Notes under the pieces: generated by a model | What the model was told of the DNA's origin: nothing | The model's database searches: none | Seen by the model: the letters and a program-made list of their open reading frames with translations, nothing else | Made by a program: the position numbers and the translations under genes | Shown: one piece after another, positions 25,284-33,892 of the stretch | Numbering within the stretch: the first letter of the stretch is position 1 | Layout: each line of letters begins with the position of its first letter | Origin: Candidatus Merdiplasma excrementigallinarum | GTDB taxonomy: Bacteria > Bacillota > Clostridia > Lachnospirales > Lachnospiraceae | Assembly (NCBI GenBank): GCA_018713435.1 | Contig: DVOS01000039.1 | Location: 1 to 60,790, forward strand | Length of the DNA stretch: 60,790 nucleotides | Reading direction: 5' to 3'

Positions 25284-26591
25284 TTATTGCTGCCCCTTCG
25301 CATCCTTTTCCCCGGGATACGTCACCCGGGCATTCATATCAAAAAATCCAACCGTGTCTTTGGTGGAAAACACTTCCATGAAGCAGGTGTCGTAAATCCT
25401 GTGATAGATCACCAGCTCGTCCATCTCATACCCGGTGCAGCCCAGAGAAAGAAGGTACTGCCCGCTCTGCAGATTCATCACCTGCTCAAAGCAGACCGTC
25501 ACCCGGGTGCCCTCTCTCCCTTCCTCCAGGTTCTGATTTTCCAGAACCGTATTGGTGCCGGTGATTTCCGTTCCCTTTCTGTCCTTGATGGTATAGGCAA
25601 AAATAGGGTTTTTTATGTCTTTGTGAAACTGTACCTTCATCATGATCCGGAAGGGCTTCCCCTTGTCCAGGGAGGAAGTGATCATTCCCTTATGATCCAC
25701 CAGGGCAAAGTCCACAATCTCCGCCTCCCGCTGTCCATAGTCGGACTGGTTCCGGTTTACCACCAGACTGTCCTTCCACACGGTTCCCTCCGGGGGAAGT
25801 TCTCCCTCCCCAACGGCTTCCGCCTCCTGAAAGTCCTCCCCATCCTCGTGGTACTGATGTGCCAGAATTTTCTTGTAAATATCCACCGCCTCGGCGCAGG
25901 ACCCGGAAAATACCGGCTTTCCCTTATTCAGCAGAAGCGCTCTGTCACAGTATTTGATGATGCTTCCCATATCGTGGGATACAAAGATAATGGTTTTCCC
26001 CGCTTTTTTAAATTCCTCAAATTTCCGGTAGCACTTTGCCTGGAAAAAAATATCTCCCACGCTGAGGGCCTCATCCACAATCAGAATATCCGGCTCCACA
26101 TTGATCGCCACCGCAAAGGCCAGTCTGGCAAACATGCCGCTGGAATAGGTTTTCACCGGCTGGTGGATAAAATCCCCGATCTCCGCGAAAGTAAGGATAT
26201 CATCCAGCTTGGCTTCAATCTCCTGATCCGTAAATCCCATCATGGTTCCGTTCAGATACACATTCTCCAGTCCCGTGTATTCCGGGTTAAAGCCGGCTCC
26301 CAGCTCCAGCAGGGCGCTGATCTTACCGTTGATTTCCACCGTTCCCTCTGTGGGGCTTAAAACTCCGGTAATAATTTTCAGCAGCGTGGATTTTCCGGAT
26401 CCGTTTGTCCCGATAATTCCCACGCACTCCCCCTGCTTTACCGTCAGGTTCACTCCCGCCAGGGCAAAATGATCCCTGTGGTAGCTTTTATGGGTGGGGG
26501 AAAGCGATTCCTTCAGCCGGTCCTTGGGTCTCTCATACAGTTTATATACCTTGCTGATATTTTTCAGTTCAATGGCATTTCGTTCCTTCAT
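25284..26591 (-). CDS. wzt: Polysaccharide ABC exporter ATPase with C-terminal carbohydrate-binding domain (Wzt)
   Basis: A 435-residue ATPase that energises export of a finished polyprenyl-linked glycan. Walker A is GTNGSGKST (61-69), the signature is YSSGM (149-153) and Walker B is ILIVDE (169-174). Beyond the ~245-residue nucleotide-binding domain, residues about 285-425 form a Wzt_C-type beta-sandwich (EAEIVDFALVDHKGM ... VMNLQSGQYLLSLGC). In E. coli O8/O9a this domain recognises the modified chain end. Its presence predicts that export here depends on a capped glycan, and the methyltransferase gene follows by 13 bases. Confidence 0.93.
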   Translation of the reverse strand: MKERNAIELKNISKVYKLYERPKDRLKESLSPTHKSYHRDHFALAGVNLTVKQGECVGIIGTNGSGKSTLLKIITGVLSPTEGTVEINGKISALLELGAGFNPEYTGLENVYLNGTMMGFTDQEIEAKLDDILTFAEIGDFIHQPVKTYSSGMFARLAFAVAINVEPDILIVDEALSVGDIFFQAKCYRKFEEFKKAGKTIIFVSHDMGSIIKYCDRALLLNKGKPVFSGSCAEAVDIYKKILAHQYHEDGEDFQEAEAVGEGELPPEGTVWKDSLVVNRNQSDYGQREAEIVDFALVDHKGMITSSLDKGKPFRIMMKVQFHKDIKNPIFAYTIKDRKGTEITGTNTVLENQNLEEGREGTRVTVCFEQVMNLQSGQYLLSLGCTGYEMDELVIYHRIYDTCFMEVFSTKDTVGFFDMNARVTYPGEKDAKGQQ

Positions 26592-26647
26592 GGTGTTTTC
26601 ACTCCTGCCTGTTTATCTGTACCGTTTAAATTTCCTGGGGCGCCTTT

Positions 26648-27448
26648 TTACAGCACATCTGAAAAATGTACCCGCAGTTTTTTGAATACCCGAAATCCAG
26701 CCCAGCCCAGCGCCAGTGTGACAGCCCAGAAATACAGCGTATATAGGCCTCTCTCCCAGAACCATACTCCGTTAATATAGCAGTCCCGGTATCCTTCCAC
26801 CACATAGACGAAAGGATTCAGTTTGATCAGCTTCATCAGCAGAGGGTAGCCGCCCAGCATCTGGTTTAAGTCCCACATAATGGGGCAGGCCCACATCCAC
26901 ACCTGCAGCACGATATTCACGATCTGTCCGAAATCCCTGAAGAAGGGAACAATGGCTGAAGTCAGAAAGGACAGCGCCAGGGCGAAACAGAACGCGCAGA
27001 AAATATAATAAACGATCTGTATAAACTGCACAGGCGGGATCTTCCCGAACAGCACAAAAATCAAAAACACCAGCGCCACAAAAAACAGATGGACGAAAAG
27101 GGATGATACCACCTTTACCACAGGGAGAATGCTGATCTTAAACACGACCTTCTTTACCAGATAGGAGTATTCCATAAAACAGTTTGTGGCGTTGATCAGC
27201 GCCTCGGAAAAGAAAAACCAGGGGATAATGCCTGACGTCAGGGTCAGGGCATAGGGATAGCCCTCCCTGGAAGGAGCGGCCTTAAAGCCGTACTGAAATA
27301 TGATGATATAGATTAAGATCGTCACAATAGGCTGCACAAAAGCCCACAGAATCCCAAAATAGGATCCTGCATATTTTGTCTTAAAGTCGTTCTTTGCCAG
27401 CTTCCAGATCATACGGCGGCTGGAAAGAAGTTCCTTCACTGTGTTCAT
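26648..27448 (-). CDS. wzm: Polysaccharide ABC exporter permease (Wzm, ABC-2 type)
   Basis: A 266-residue permease with six predicted membrane helices and the ABC-2 hallmarks LKYAGSYFGILWAFVQP-like near the N-terminus (FKTKYAGSYFGILWAFVQPI) and LNPFVYVVEGYRD near the C-terminus. It pairs with the Wzt ATPase 56 bases downstream. Its own promoter lies 33-61 bases upstream, so exporter and capping enzymes can be expressed apart from the initiating transferase. Export of a polyprenyl-linked polymer across the cytoplasmic membrane is the family role. Confidence 0.93.
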   Translation of the reverse strand: MNTVKELLSSRRMIWKLAKNDFKTKYAGSYFGILWAFVQPIVTILIYIIIFQYGFKAAPSREGYPYALTLTSGIIPWFFFSEALINATNCFMEYSYLVKKVVFKISILPVVKVVSSLFVHLFFVALVFLIFVLFGKIPPVQFIQIVYYIFCAFCFALALSFLTSAIVPFFRDFGQIVNIVLQVWMWACPIMWDLNQMLGGYPLLMKLIKLNPFVYVVEGYRDCYINGVWFWERGLYTLYFWAVTLALGWAGFRVFKKLRVHFSDVL

Positions 27449-27480
27449 TTATCTGCTCCCTTCATGCTGCGCTTCCGCTC

Positions 27481-27509
27481 ATTATAGCATCTGCACCGGG
27501 CTGTTTCAA
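27481..27509 (-). promoter_or_regulatory. Promoter upstream of wzm
   Basis: On the minus strand: -35 TTGAAA (complement of 27504-27509), 17-base spacer, -10 TATAAT (complement of 27481-27486) preceded by TGC. It is nearly ideal for the housekeeping sigma factor and lies in the 92-base gap before wzm. Confidence 0.75.
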
Positions 27510-27540
27510 CCCTGTCCCGGGCAATGGCCCTCTCAAAAAT

Positions 27541-28296
27541 CTACGATAACAGAAATGCCCGGGCATACTTCCACACGCCATGGAGAGCGTAGCTGAGAAA
27601 GCACGCCGCTGCCTTCACCTTTCCAAATCCCATATAGCGGTAAACCAGGAAGGTCATTCTGGCAGATTTCAGTTTGTTCCCGGACTTGCCTCCCGCAGAC
27701 AGCCTGTATCGCAGCAAAGGCTCATTGATGCCTGCCGCCGGCCCGTATTTTCCCAGAATCTTCAGCCAGGCAATATAATCCTCGTGGCTGTCCTCATGTT
27801 CCATGGGAAATTCCAGAGCCGCCTCTCTTTTCACGACCACGGAAGAACAGTTGATGCTGTTGTGGCGCAGAAGATCCCGGTAGGAGATGACGGCGGACAC
27901 ACCGATCACCCGGCCGGTCAGCTTCCCCTCCGGCGTCATCAGTTCCCGCCCGGTACAGCACAGCACGCTTCCCGTATCTTCCAGGAGCCGCAGCTGTTTT
28001 TTCAGCTTGCCCGGCGCCCAGCAGTCATCAGAATCCAGAAAAGCCACATACTGTCCTCTGGCCATGGCCACGCCCCGGTTGCGGCTTCCCGCCGCCCCCA
28101 GATTCTTCGGATTTTTCACATAGCAAACCCTCGGGTCTGCTGTGTACCGCTCCATTACCGTCTCAATCTCATCCCGGGAGCCGTCGTCCACCACGATCAC
28201 TTCCAGGCTTCCCTCCTGGCTCAGGGCTGAGTCCAGGGCAAGGGGAAGGGTACCCGCATTATTATAAACCGGTATCACCACAGAAACTTCCGGCAT
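27541..28296 (-). CDS. Glycosyltransferase family 2
   Basis: A 251-residue GT-A enzyme: VSVVIPVYNNAGTLPLAL, VVDDGSRDE, YVAFLDSDDCWAPGKL (DxD at the usual place) and SHEDYIAWLKIL as the catalytic/acceptor helix. The ATG at 28296 overlaps the upstream stop in the sequence TGATG, a coupling signal, and so is chosen over an in-frame ATG at 28356 that would overlap by 61 bases. It probably adds one of the first sugars to the lipid carrier loaded by the upstream transferase. Sugar specificity is unknown. Confidence 0.85.
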   Translation of the reverse strand: MPEVSVVIPVYNNAGTLPLALDSALSQEGSLEVIVVDDGSRDEIETVMERYTADPRVCYVKNPKNLGAAGSRNRGVAMARGQYVAFLDSDDCWAPGKLKKQLRLLEDTGSVLCCTGRELMTPEGKLTGRVIGVSAVISYRDLLRHNSINCSSVVVKREAALEFPMEHEDSHEDYIAWLKILGKYGPAAGINEPLLRYRLSAGGKSGNKLKSARMTFLVYRYMGFGKVKAAACFLSYALHGVWKYARAFLLS

Positions 28297-29696
28297 CAGT
28301 CCTGATCCTGTCTCCTGGATTTCCGGTCTTTTTTCACAGCCGCTGTTGTCTGCCACTGTTCCACTCCTTCCGTATTCTCTTTCTGGAACAAAATCTTAAC
28401 TGTAGTGGCAATCAGCTGCAGATCCAGAAAAAAGGAATAATTTTCTATATACGTCAGATCCAGTTTCAGCTTGTCATACGGGGTCGTATTGTACTTTCCG
28501 TAGACCTGGGCATACCCCGTAAGCCCCGCCTTCATCTTCAGCCGGTAGGAAAACTCAGGTATCTCTTCCTCGTAGAGAGCCGCAATCTCCGGCCGCTCCG
28601 GTCTGGGACCCACCAGCGACATATCTCCCCTGATAATATTAAACAGCTGGGGCAGCTCGTCAAAATGGATATTCCGCAGCACTTTTCCCACCGGCGTTAC
28701 GCGGCTGTCATTTTTCATGGCCAGACGGGCGCCGTTTTTCTCCGAATCCACCCGCATGCTGCGAAACTTATACACATGGAAAATCCTGCCGTTCTGCGTC
28801 AGCCTCTCCTGGGTATAAAACACCGGCCCCCCGTCATACAGTTTAATCAGAAGGGCAATCAGCACCATCAGAGGAGACAGCACCACCAGCATAAGCAGCG
28901 AAACCGCCACATCAAAAACCCGCTTTATCGCCTGCTGCTCCACAGTCAGTCCCCGGTTGCGAAACAGCAGCAGAGGCGTGTCAAACATATGGATCTTCTC
29001 TGAACTCATAATCATAATGTCCGAAATTTTCGGTGAGCAGTAGCAGCGGATATTCTTTTCAAAGCAGTATTTCACCAGGAGATTTCTCTCATGGGAGGGC
29101 ATATCCCCCACAATCACACCCTGGTAGTGAAGAATTCTTTCCTTAATATAATCCATGCCGTTGCCCAGATAGACCGCCTCGCTGATCACATATTTGTCCT
29201 TCCTGGAAGAAATGTTTTTCAGCAGCTTCTCCGGATTATCGCTGTCGTAAATCATAATCACCTGTCTGGGCGGATAAATCCGGGTGTAGATCCAGCGCAT
29301 GAAAATCACCCAGACAATTACGACCGCCAGGTTTACGGCAGTCAGGCCCAGCATGGGGCCTGCGTGGCTCATAAATTTCCAGCGCCCGATCAGTGCCAGC
29401 TGCAGGTAGGCAATCACATTGGTGCACACCACCGACAGGATCTGGGAGATAATCACGTCCAGCACCCGCATATAGCCCACCTTCAGCGCACCAAACAGCT
29501 TGGACATAATATAGACGATCACTCCGTAGAGCACAATCAGCGCCCAGTGGCCCCGTCTCCAGTAAACAGATCCGATTACTTCCCGGAAGTTGTATTCCGT
29601 AAACCAGACATAGGCAAAATTAAAAGTCTGAAGGCCGATCACCAGCACGGAAGCCAGGAACATTACCAGCCGTTTGTATCGTTCTCTTTTTATCAT
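28296..29696 (-). CDS. Polyprenyl-phosphate sugar-1-phosphate transferase (copy 1, opens the locus)
   Basis: A 466-residue initiating glycosyl-1-phosphate transferase. It has an N-terminal membrane region (about 8-125), a central NAD-like domain (VIMIYDSDNPEKLLKNI) and a C-terminal catalytic domain with HVYKFRSM, FDELPQLFNIIRGDMSLVGPR and KAGLTGYAQVYGKYN. The ATG at 29696 has GGAG 4 bases upstream; a GTG at 29708 is an alternative. It is the first gene behind the promoter at 29729-29757. It is a distant paralogue of the 10.8-12.2 kb enzyme: GLTGYAQVYGKYN replaces GMTGWAQVNGYRG, which suggests a different sugar or polymer. Confidence 0.92.
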   Translation of the reverse strand: MIKRERYKRLVMFLASVLVIGLQTFNFAYVWFTEYNFREVIGSVYWRRGHWALIVLYGVIVYIMSKLFGALKVGYMRVLDVIISQILSVVCTNVIAYLQLALIGRWKFMSHAGPMLGLTAVNLAVVIVWVIFMRWIYTRIYPPRQVIMIYDSDNPEKLLKNISSRKDKYVISEAVYLGNGMDYIKERILHYQGVIVGDMPSHERNLLVKYCFEKNIRCYCSPKISDIMIMSSEKIHMFDTPLLLFRNRGLTVEQQAIKRVFDVAVSLLMLVVLSPLMVLIALLIKLYDGGPVFYTQERLTQNGRIFHVYKFRSMRVDSEKNGARLAMKNDSRVTPVGKVLRNIHFDELPQLFNIIRGDMSLVGPRPERPEIAALYEEEIPEFSYRLKMKAGLTGYAQVYGKYNTTPYDKLKLDLTYIENYSFFLDLQLIATTVKILFQKENTEGVEQWQTTAAVKKDRKSRRQDQD

Positions 29697-29728
29697 TCCG
29701 CTCCACACCTTATCGCTTAATCTTTACC

Positions 29729-29757
29729 ATTATAAAACACTTCCCTGCAAAACACAA
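29729..29757 (-). promoter_or_regulatory. Promoter of the polysaccharide locus
   Basis: On the minus strand: -35 TTGTGT (complement of 29752-29757), 17-base spacer, -10 TATAAT (complement of 29729-29734). It lies about 33 bases before the initiating transferase. It is back to back with the L,D-transpeptidase promoter, so both may respond to common factors. Confidence 0.65.
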
Positions 29758-29788
29758 CCGAAAAAGCCCTTCTTTCCCCATTCCTCCA

Positions 29789-29817
29789 TTGTCATCCCTT
29801 CCTCTTTCTGGTATAAT
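29789..29817 (+). promoter_or_regulatory. Promoter of the L,D-transpeptidase gene
   Basis: TTGTCA at 29789-29794, 17-base spacer, TATAAT at 29812-29817 preceded by TGG, giving an extended -10. The RBS (GAGGGAGGGA) and ATG follow at 29842-29857. Confidence 0.75.
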
Positions 29818-29856
29818 ACAGGTACCTGTTAAAGAGTCAATGAGGGAGGGACATTT

Positions 29857-31296
29857 ATGCGTATGCGCAGGTTTTTACGCACAGTTATCCTTATGCTGTG
29901 CATGGCAGCTGTTCTGGCTTTTACAGCAGCCGCCGCGGAAAAGAAGGACAGCCAGTCCGCCGTTACCGCCAAGAAGGTTTCCGGAAAAACCTATCTTTAC
30001 TACAAAGATACCGGGAAAAAGGTAAAAGGTCTCACAGGACTGCAGGAACTGCCAAAGGGTTCTAAAAATTATTATTACTTCCAGAACAATAAAGGCAGGA
30101 TCTATGCTTCCGGATGGTTTAATAAGGGGAAAAATTACTACTACGCTTCCAAAAACGGCAAGCTGAAATCCGGCTGGCAGACCATCGGAAAGAAACGGTA
30201 TTTCTTTAACCGGAAAACTCTGGTTCGCAGCACCGGCTGGAAGAATGTAAACGGAAAATACTACTATTTCAACAGCAAGGGCGCTCAGGTGACCAAGTGG
30301 CTGAAATGGAAAAAATATACGTTTTATCTGGATCCGGCCAACGGACACGCCAGAACCACCGGCTGGAAAACCATAGACAAAAAGACTTACTATTTCAACA
30401 GCAAAGGCCGTATGCAGACGGGATGGTTCACCGTTAACGGCAAGAAATACTACGCCAACAAGAGCGGCGTCCGCAAAACCGGCCTTGTCACCATCAACGG
30501 AAAGAAATACTATCTGGACAAAAAAGACAACGGTGCCATGAAAACCGGCTGGGTCACAGTCAAAGGCAAGAAATATTACATGAGCAAGTCCGGCTCCAAA
30601 AAGGGGCAGGCGGTGACCGGCTGGATGACCTCCGGCAAATCCCGGTATTATTTCAACAGCAGCGGCGTTATGCAGAAGGGATGGCTGACGCTGGGCAACA
30701 AGAAGTACTATCTGAATCCCTCCAACGGAAAGATGGTGACGGGCAAGAAAACCATCAGCGGCAAGACCTATGATTTCGGGAAGAAAGGGTATCTCACCAC
30801 CACCCCCACCGGGGCCTGGTCCATTAAGGTAAACCAGGGGACCAACGTGGTTACGGTTTACCGGGGCAGCACACCGGTCAAAGCGATGCTCTGCTCCGTG
30901 GGATTAAACGGCGCCACCCCCAACGGAACCCGCTACATCACCGACAAGCTGCGCTGGCATGAACTGATGGGCCCCTCCTGGGGACAGTACTGCGAGCATC
31001 TGAGCACATCCCCCAACAGCGTGTGGTCCAGCTATCTGTTCCACTCCGTACCCTACAACCGGTACCGGGATCCCCGCTCCATGAGCGCCAGCGCCTACAA
31101 CATGCTGGGCCAGGCGGCTTCCCACGGCTGCATCCGGCTGAATGTGGAATCCGCAAAATATATATATGACAATGTTCCCATCGGGACAAAGGTAACCATC
31201 TTCCGGGGCACCAGCGCCAACGATCCGCTGGGCAAACCTTCCCTGAAGAAAATCCCGTCCTGGCAGACCTGGGATCCCACAGACCCCAATATCTGA
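29857..31296 (+). CDS. Secreted L,D-transpeptidase (YkuD) with cell-wall-binding repeats
   Basis: A 479-residue wall enzyme. Signal peptide at residues 1-27. About a dozen repeats of roughly 20 residues (GWKTIDKKTYYFNSKGRMQT and variants) occupy residues 45-315; these are CW_binding/choline-binding-type repeats that hold the protein to wall polymers. A YkuD domain follows (about 323-450) with catalytic Cys C425 in SHGCIRL and the preceding His. L,D-transpeptidases make 3-3 peptidoglycan cross-links or attach proteins. It is divergent from the polysaccharide locus, so its repeats could bind the polymer made there, though that is a guess. Confidence 0.93.
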   Translation: MRMRRFLRTVILMLCMAAVLAFTAAAAEKKDSQSAVTAKKVSGKTYLYYKDTGKKVKGLTGLQELPKGSKNYYYFQNNKGRIYASGWFNKGKNYYYASKNGKLKSGWQTIGKKRYFFNRKTLVRSTGWKNVNGKYYYFNSKGAQVTKWLKWKKYTFYLDPANGHARTTGWKTIDKKTYYFNSKGRMQTGWFTVNGKKYYANKSGVRKTGLVTINGKKYYLDKKDNGAMKTGWVTVKGKKYYMSKSGSKKGQAVTGWMTSGKSRYYFNSSGVMQKGWLTLGNKKYYLNPSNGKMVTGKKTISGKTYDFGKKGYLTTTPTGAWSIKVNQGTNVVTVYRGSTPVKAMLCSVGLNGATPNGTRYITDKLRWHELMGPSWGQYCEHLSTSPNSVWSSYLFHSVPYNRYRDPRSMSASAYNMLGQAASHGCIRLNVESAKYIYDNVPIGTKVTIFRGTSANDPLGKPSLKKIPSWQTWDPTDPNI

Positions 31297-31306
31297 CGCA
31301 CTTACG

Positions 31307-31360
31307 AAAAACAGGGTGCTGCTTTATCATGAATTTCATGATTTTGCAGCACCCTGTTTT
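31307..31360. terminator. Bidirectional terminator between L,D-transpeptidase and HPr genes
   Basis: AAAACAGGGTGCTGC (from about 31307) pairs with GCAGCACCCTGTTTT (31346-31360), with an inner stem ATCATGAATTTCATGAT. A/T runs on both sides let it serve both converging genes. Confidence 0.85.
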
Positions 31361-31417
31361 CATTTAAATGTACATGCAAAGAAATATTCCAAAAAGAAGT
31401 CCCTTTGTTTCTGTCTT

Positions 31418-31684
31418 TTACTGACCGTCCAGATTCTCTCCCAGAAACAGGGTAAGCTCCTCCATAGCCCTCTCCTCCTCCGGTCCGTCACAGATCAGGT
31501 CTATCTCCGTGGACGTGGTGATCTGGGCGCTGAGGACGCTGAGGACGCTCTTCAGGTTAAAATGCTTCTCTCCCACCACCATCTCCACCCGGCAGGGATA
31601 CTCCTGGGCCTTCTGGCAGACCTGTCCTGCCGGCCGCAGATGAAGGCCGCTGTGATTATAGATTGTAATCGTTTTTCTTACCAT
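31418..31684 (-). CDS. HPr-family phosphocarrier protein
   Basis: An 88-residue HPr-like protein with the phosphorylatable His at H15 (SGLHLRPAG) and a Ser at position 46 (NLKSVLSVL), the site used by HPr kinase in Firmicutes. It therefore keeps both regulatory residues, unlike Crh, which has Gln at 15. The ATG at 31684 has GGAG 8 bases upstream, inside the end of cdaR, whose stop is 5 bases away. No enzyme I or PTS permease is nearby. Co-transcription with the c-di-AMP operon is unusual and suggests a signalling link. Confidence 0.88.
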   Translation of the reverse strand: MVRKTITIYNHSGLHLRPAGQVCQKAQEYPCRVEMVVGEKHFNLKSVLSVLSAQITTSTEIDLICDGPEEERAMEELTLFLGENLDGQ

Positions 31685-31689
31685 AGCTG

Positions 31690-33018
31690 TCACTCCGTTT
31701 CCGTCATCGGTTCTGTGTCCTCCGGCTGCTTCTGGGAATTTACCATAATCGTCACCTCCGAGGCCAGCTCATAGCCTTCCGGAAGTTCTACCGTAACCGG
31801 CAGTTCATAGGTTCCCTCCTGGGCGCAGGGCGTCAGATCCACCGTGAGTTTCACATCCTCCGCCTTCAGGTCTTCCGCGTCTCCGTTCAGCGCATGTACC
31901 GTGATGGCGATCATATCCGCCGGCGTCACCACCAGGGTCATATTTTCCGGACGGTTCAGCAGCTCCACATCTCCCAGGGGGATGCTCAGCGTTTCGTCTC
32001 CCGCCTTTTCAATCTGAATCTCTACCACCACCACGGAATCCGTATCGCCTGCCAGTTTCAGCCCGCTTATTTCCGCCAGAGTGGCAGTCAGATCAATCTC
32101 CTGGCTGATATTTTCCGAAGCGCCCTCCACGGAAACCGGATCCGCGATCTCCAGGGTTCCATCCAGCAATTCCAGGGCTTCCTCTGTTCCCGCCAGGCTG
32201 ACGGCAGAGGGAACGGTTTCCACGCCGGCTATCTGATAGCCGGGCGCCGGTGTCCCCTGGGTTTTCACCGAAAGAGCCACATCCGTCACCGTTCTCCACA
32301 GGTCCACTTTCACATTGACGCTGCGGTCGTTGATTACCACTCCGTTTGTATCCTTAAATTCCAGGGAATTCAGCTGATTCTCATTCAGCTCGTCTCCGTT
32401 TTTATCATACACCCGCAGGGTTGACGCAAGCGTTGTATCTTCCCGCAGGCCTCCCACATTGACTGTGGCCACCACCTGATTGATAATGTTAATCACAGAC
32501 TGGGGACCGGCAATATAGATGCTTCTGCCCGGCTGCACTTCCGTGGTTCCCACCGCATGTCCATCGGCAGGCATCCCGGATGTGGAAACGGAAACCACAA
32601 ATGCCTGCTCCACCTTATCCTCCAGGGTCACCTTCAGGGAGGAGGGAGATATTTCGATCTCATCCCAGGTCACCGCTGAATTCGTGCAGGTTACTGTCAG
32701 CGGCACCGTATTCATATCCGTCAGATTTTCCAGATCCGCCTCCACATAGAAGTCCGCTCTGGACAGACGCTCCAGTGTTCTGCGCCGCTCCGTCACCTTC
32801 AAATTCACTGTGCCGCTGCCGTCCAGTTCCACCACTTTTCCTATGTCCGCCACGCTGTCCTGATTGATCACATTGATGGGAACCGCGGTAAACAGGGATG
32901 ACTTCACCGGATTATTGGTGTTTGTCACCAGGATCCAGATCAGAAACGCTATGGCCAGGGCAATCAGCTTCAGAGCAAGATTGCCTGTCATTTTATTAAA
33001 AAATGTCTTACCCTTCAT
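31690..33018 (-). CDS. cdaR: YbbR-domain protein, regulator of diadenylate cyclase (CdaR)
   Basis: A 442-residue membrane-anchored protein: one N-terminal membrane segment (about 15-32), then about four extracellular YbbR repeats (roughly 50-420). In Firmicutes CdaR binds CdaA through the membrane and modulates c-di-AMP synthesis. Its start overlaps the end of cdaA by 11 bases, which is the usual arrangement. The glmM gene that often follows is missing; an HPr-like gene takes its place. Confidence 0.93.
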   Translation of the reverse strand: MKGKTFFNKMTGNLALKLIALAIAFLIWILVTNTNNPVKSSLFTAVPINVINQDSVADIGKVVELDGSGTVNLKVTERRRTLERLSRADFYVEADLENLTDMNTVPLTVTCTNSAVTWDEIEISPSSLKVTLEDKVEQAFVVSVSTSGMPADGHAVGTTEVQPGRSIYIAGPQSVINIINQVVATVNVGGLREDTTLASTLRVYDKNGDELNENQLNSLEFKDTNGVVINDRSVNVKVDLWRTVTDVALSVKTQGTPAPGYQIAGVETVPSAVSLAGTEEALELLDGTLEIADPVSVEGASENISQEIDLTATLAEISGLKLAGDTDSVVVVEIQIEKAGDETLSIPLGDVELLNRPENMTLVVTPADMIAITVHALNGDAEDLKAEDVKLTVDLTPCAQEGTYELPVTVELPEGYELASEVTIMVNSQKQPEDTEPMTETE

Positions 33019-33892
33019 GTCTCGTCCGCCCTTTCCACAGCTTAAATCTTCTGGAAACCACCGACTTGTTCTGGAGTACCGTCAGCCGCTGGCGCAGCTC
33101 ATCCGCCGTGACATTCCGGTCCAGCTCTCCCCGGTAAGCGATGGAGATATATCCGGTCTCCTCAGAAACCACAATCGTCAGGGAATCCGTCACTTCACTG
33201 ATTCCCACCGCGGCTCTGTGCCGGGTTCCCAGTTCTTTGCTCAGGTTCATATTGTCGGACAGCGGCAGATAACAGGTGGCCGCCGTGATCCGGTCTCCCC
33301 GCATAATAACCGCTCCGTCATGGAGAGGGGTGTTGTGCTCAAAAATATTAATCAGAAGCTGGCTGGTCAGCAGCGCGTCCACCTTGATGCCCGTGCGCTC
33401 ATACTCTTCCAGCGTCTCATTCTGCTCAATCACAATCAGGGCCCCTGTTTTTACCTTGGCCATCTCCACCGTTCCCTTTACCAGTTCGTTGATGGTCTTG
33501 TCACTGAAAAGTTCCTGCACGGAGCGCATATTGTCCAGAGGCAGGATGCTGGATATAAAACGCTTCTCTCCCAGCTGCTCCAGCACTTTGCGCAGTTCCG
33601 GCTGAAAAACCACCACTGCCGCCGTAATCACGATGGTCAGCGCATGGTTGACAATATAAATCAGGGTATCCATCTGCAGGATATATACAATACCCACGCA
33701 GATCACAATGGTCAGAATGCCCTTCAGCAGCGTCCAGGCCCTGCTGTCTTTGATCCAGACCAGAAGTTTATATACCAGAAACGCAAGAATTATAATTTCC
33801 AGAATATCCGTTGGTGTAATCGAGATAGTCGGAAATCTAAGCCATGTCAGATGACTTGTAATCCAAGATCGTAGGGAACCCATCTGTGTCAT
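33008..33892 (-). CDS. cdaA: Diadenylate cyclase CdaA
   Basis: This enzyme makes the second messenger c-di-AMP from two ATP, controlling potassium/osmolyte balance and wall homeostasis. The 294-residue protein has three membrane helices (about 28-95) and then the DAC domain with the catalytic motifs DGA (192-194) and RHR (224-226). The ATG at 33892 overlaps the upstream stop (ATGA). AGGAGG is only 2 bases away, so the ATG at 33883 (11 bases from it) is also possible. Confidence 0.96.
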   Translation of the reverse strand: MTQMGSLRSWITSHLTWLRFPTISITPTDILEIIILAFLVYKLLVWIKDSRAWTLLKGILTIVICVGIVYILQMDTLIYIVNHALTIVITAAVVVFQPELRKVLEQLGEKRFISSILPLDNMRSVQELFSDKTINELVKGTVEMAKVKTGALIVIEQNETLEEYERTGIKVDALLTSQLLINIFEHNTPLHDGAVIMRGDRITAATCYLPLSDNMNLSKELGTRHRAAVGISEVTDSLTIVVSEETGYISIAYRGELDRNVTADELRQRLTVLQNKSVVSRRFKLWKGRTRHEG

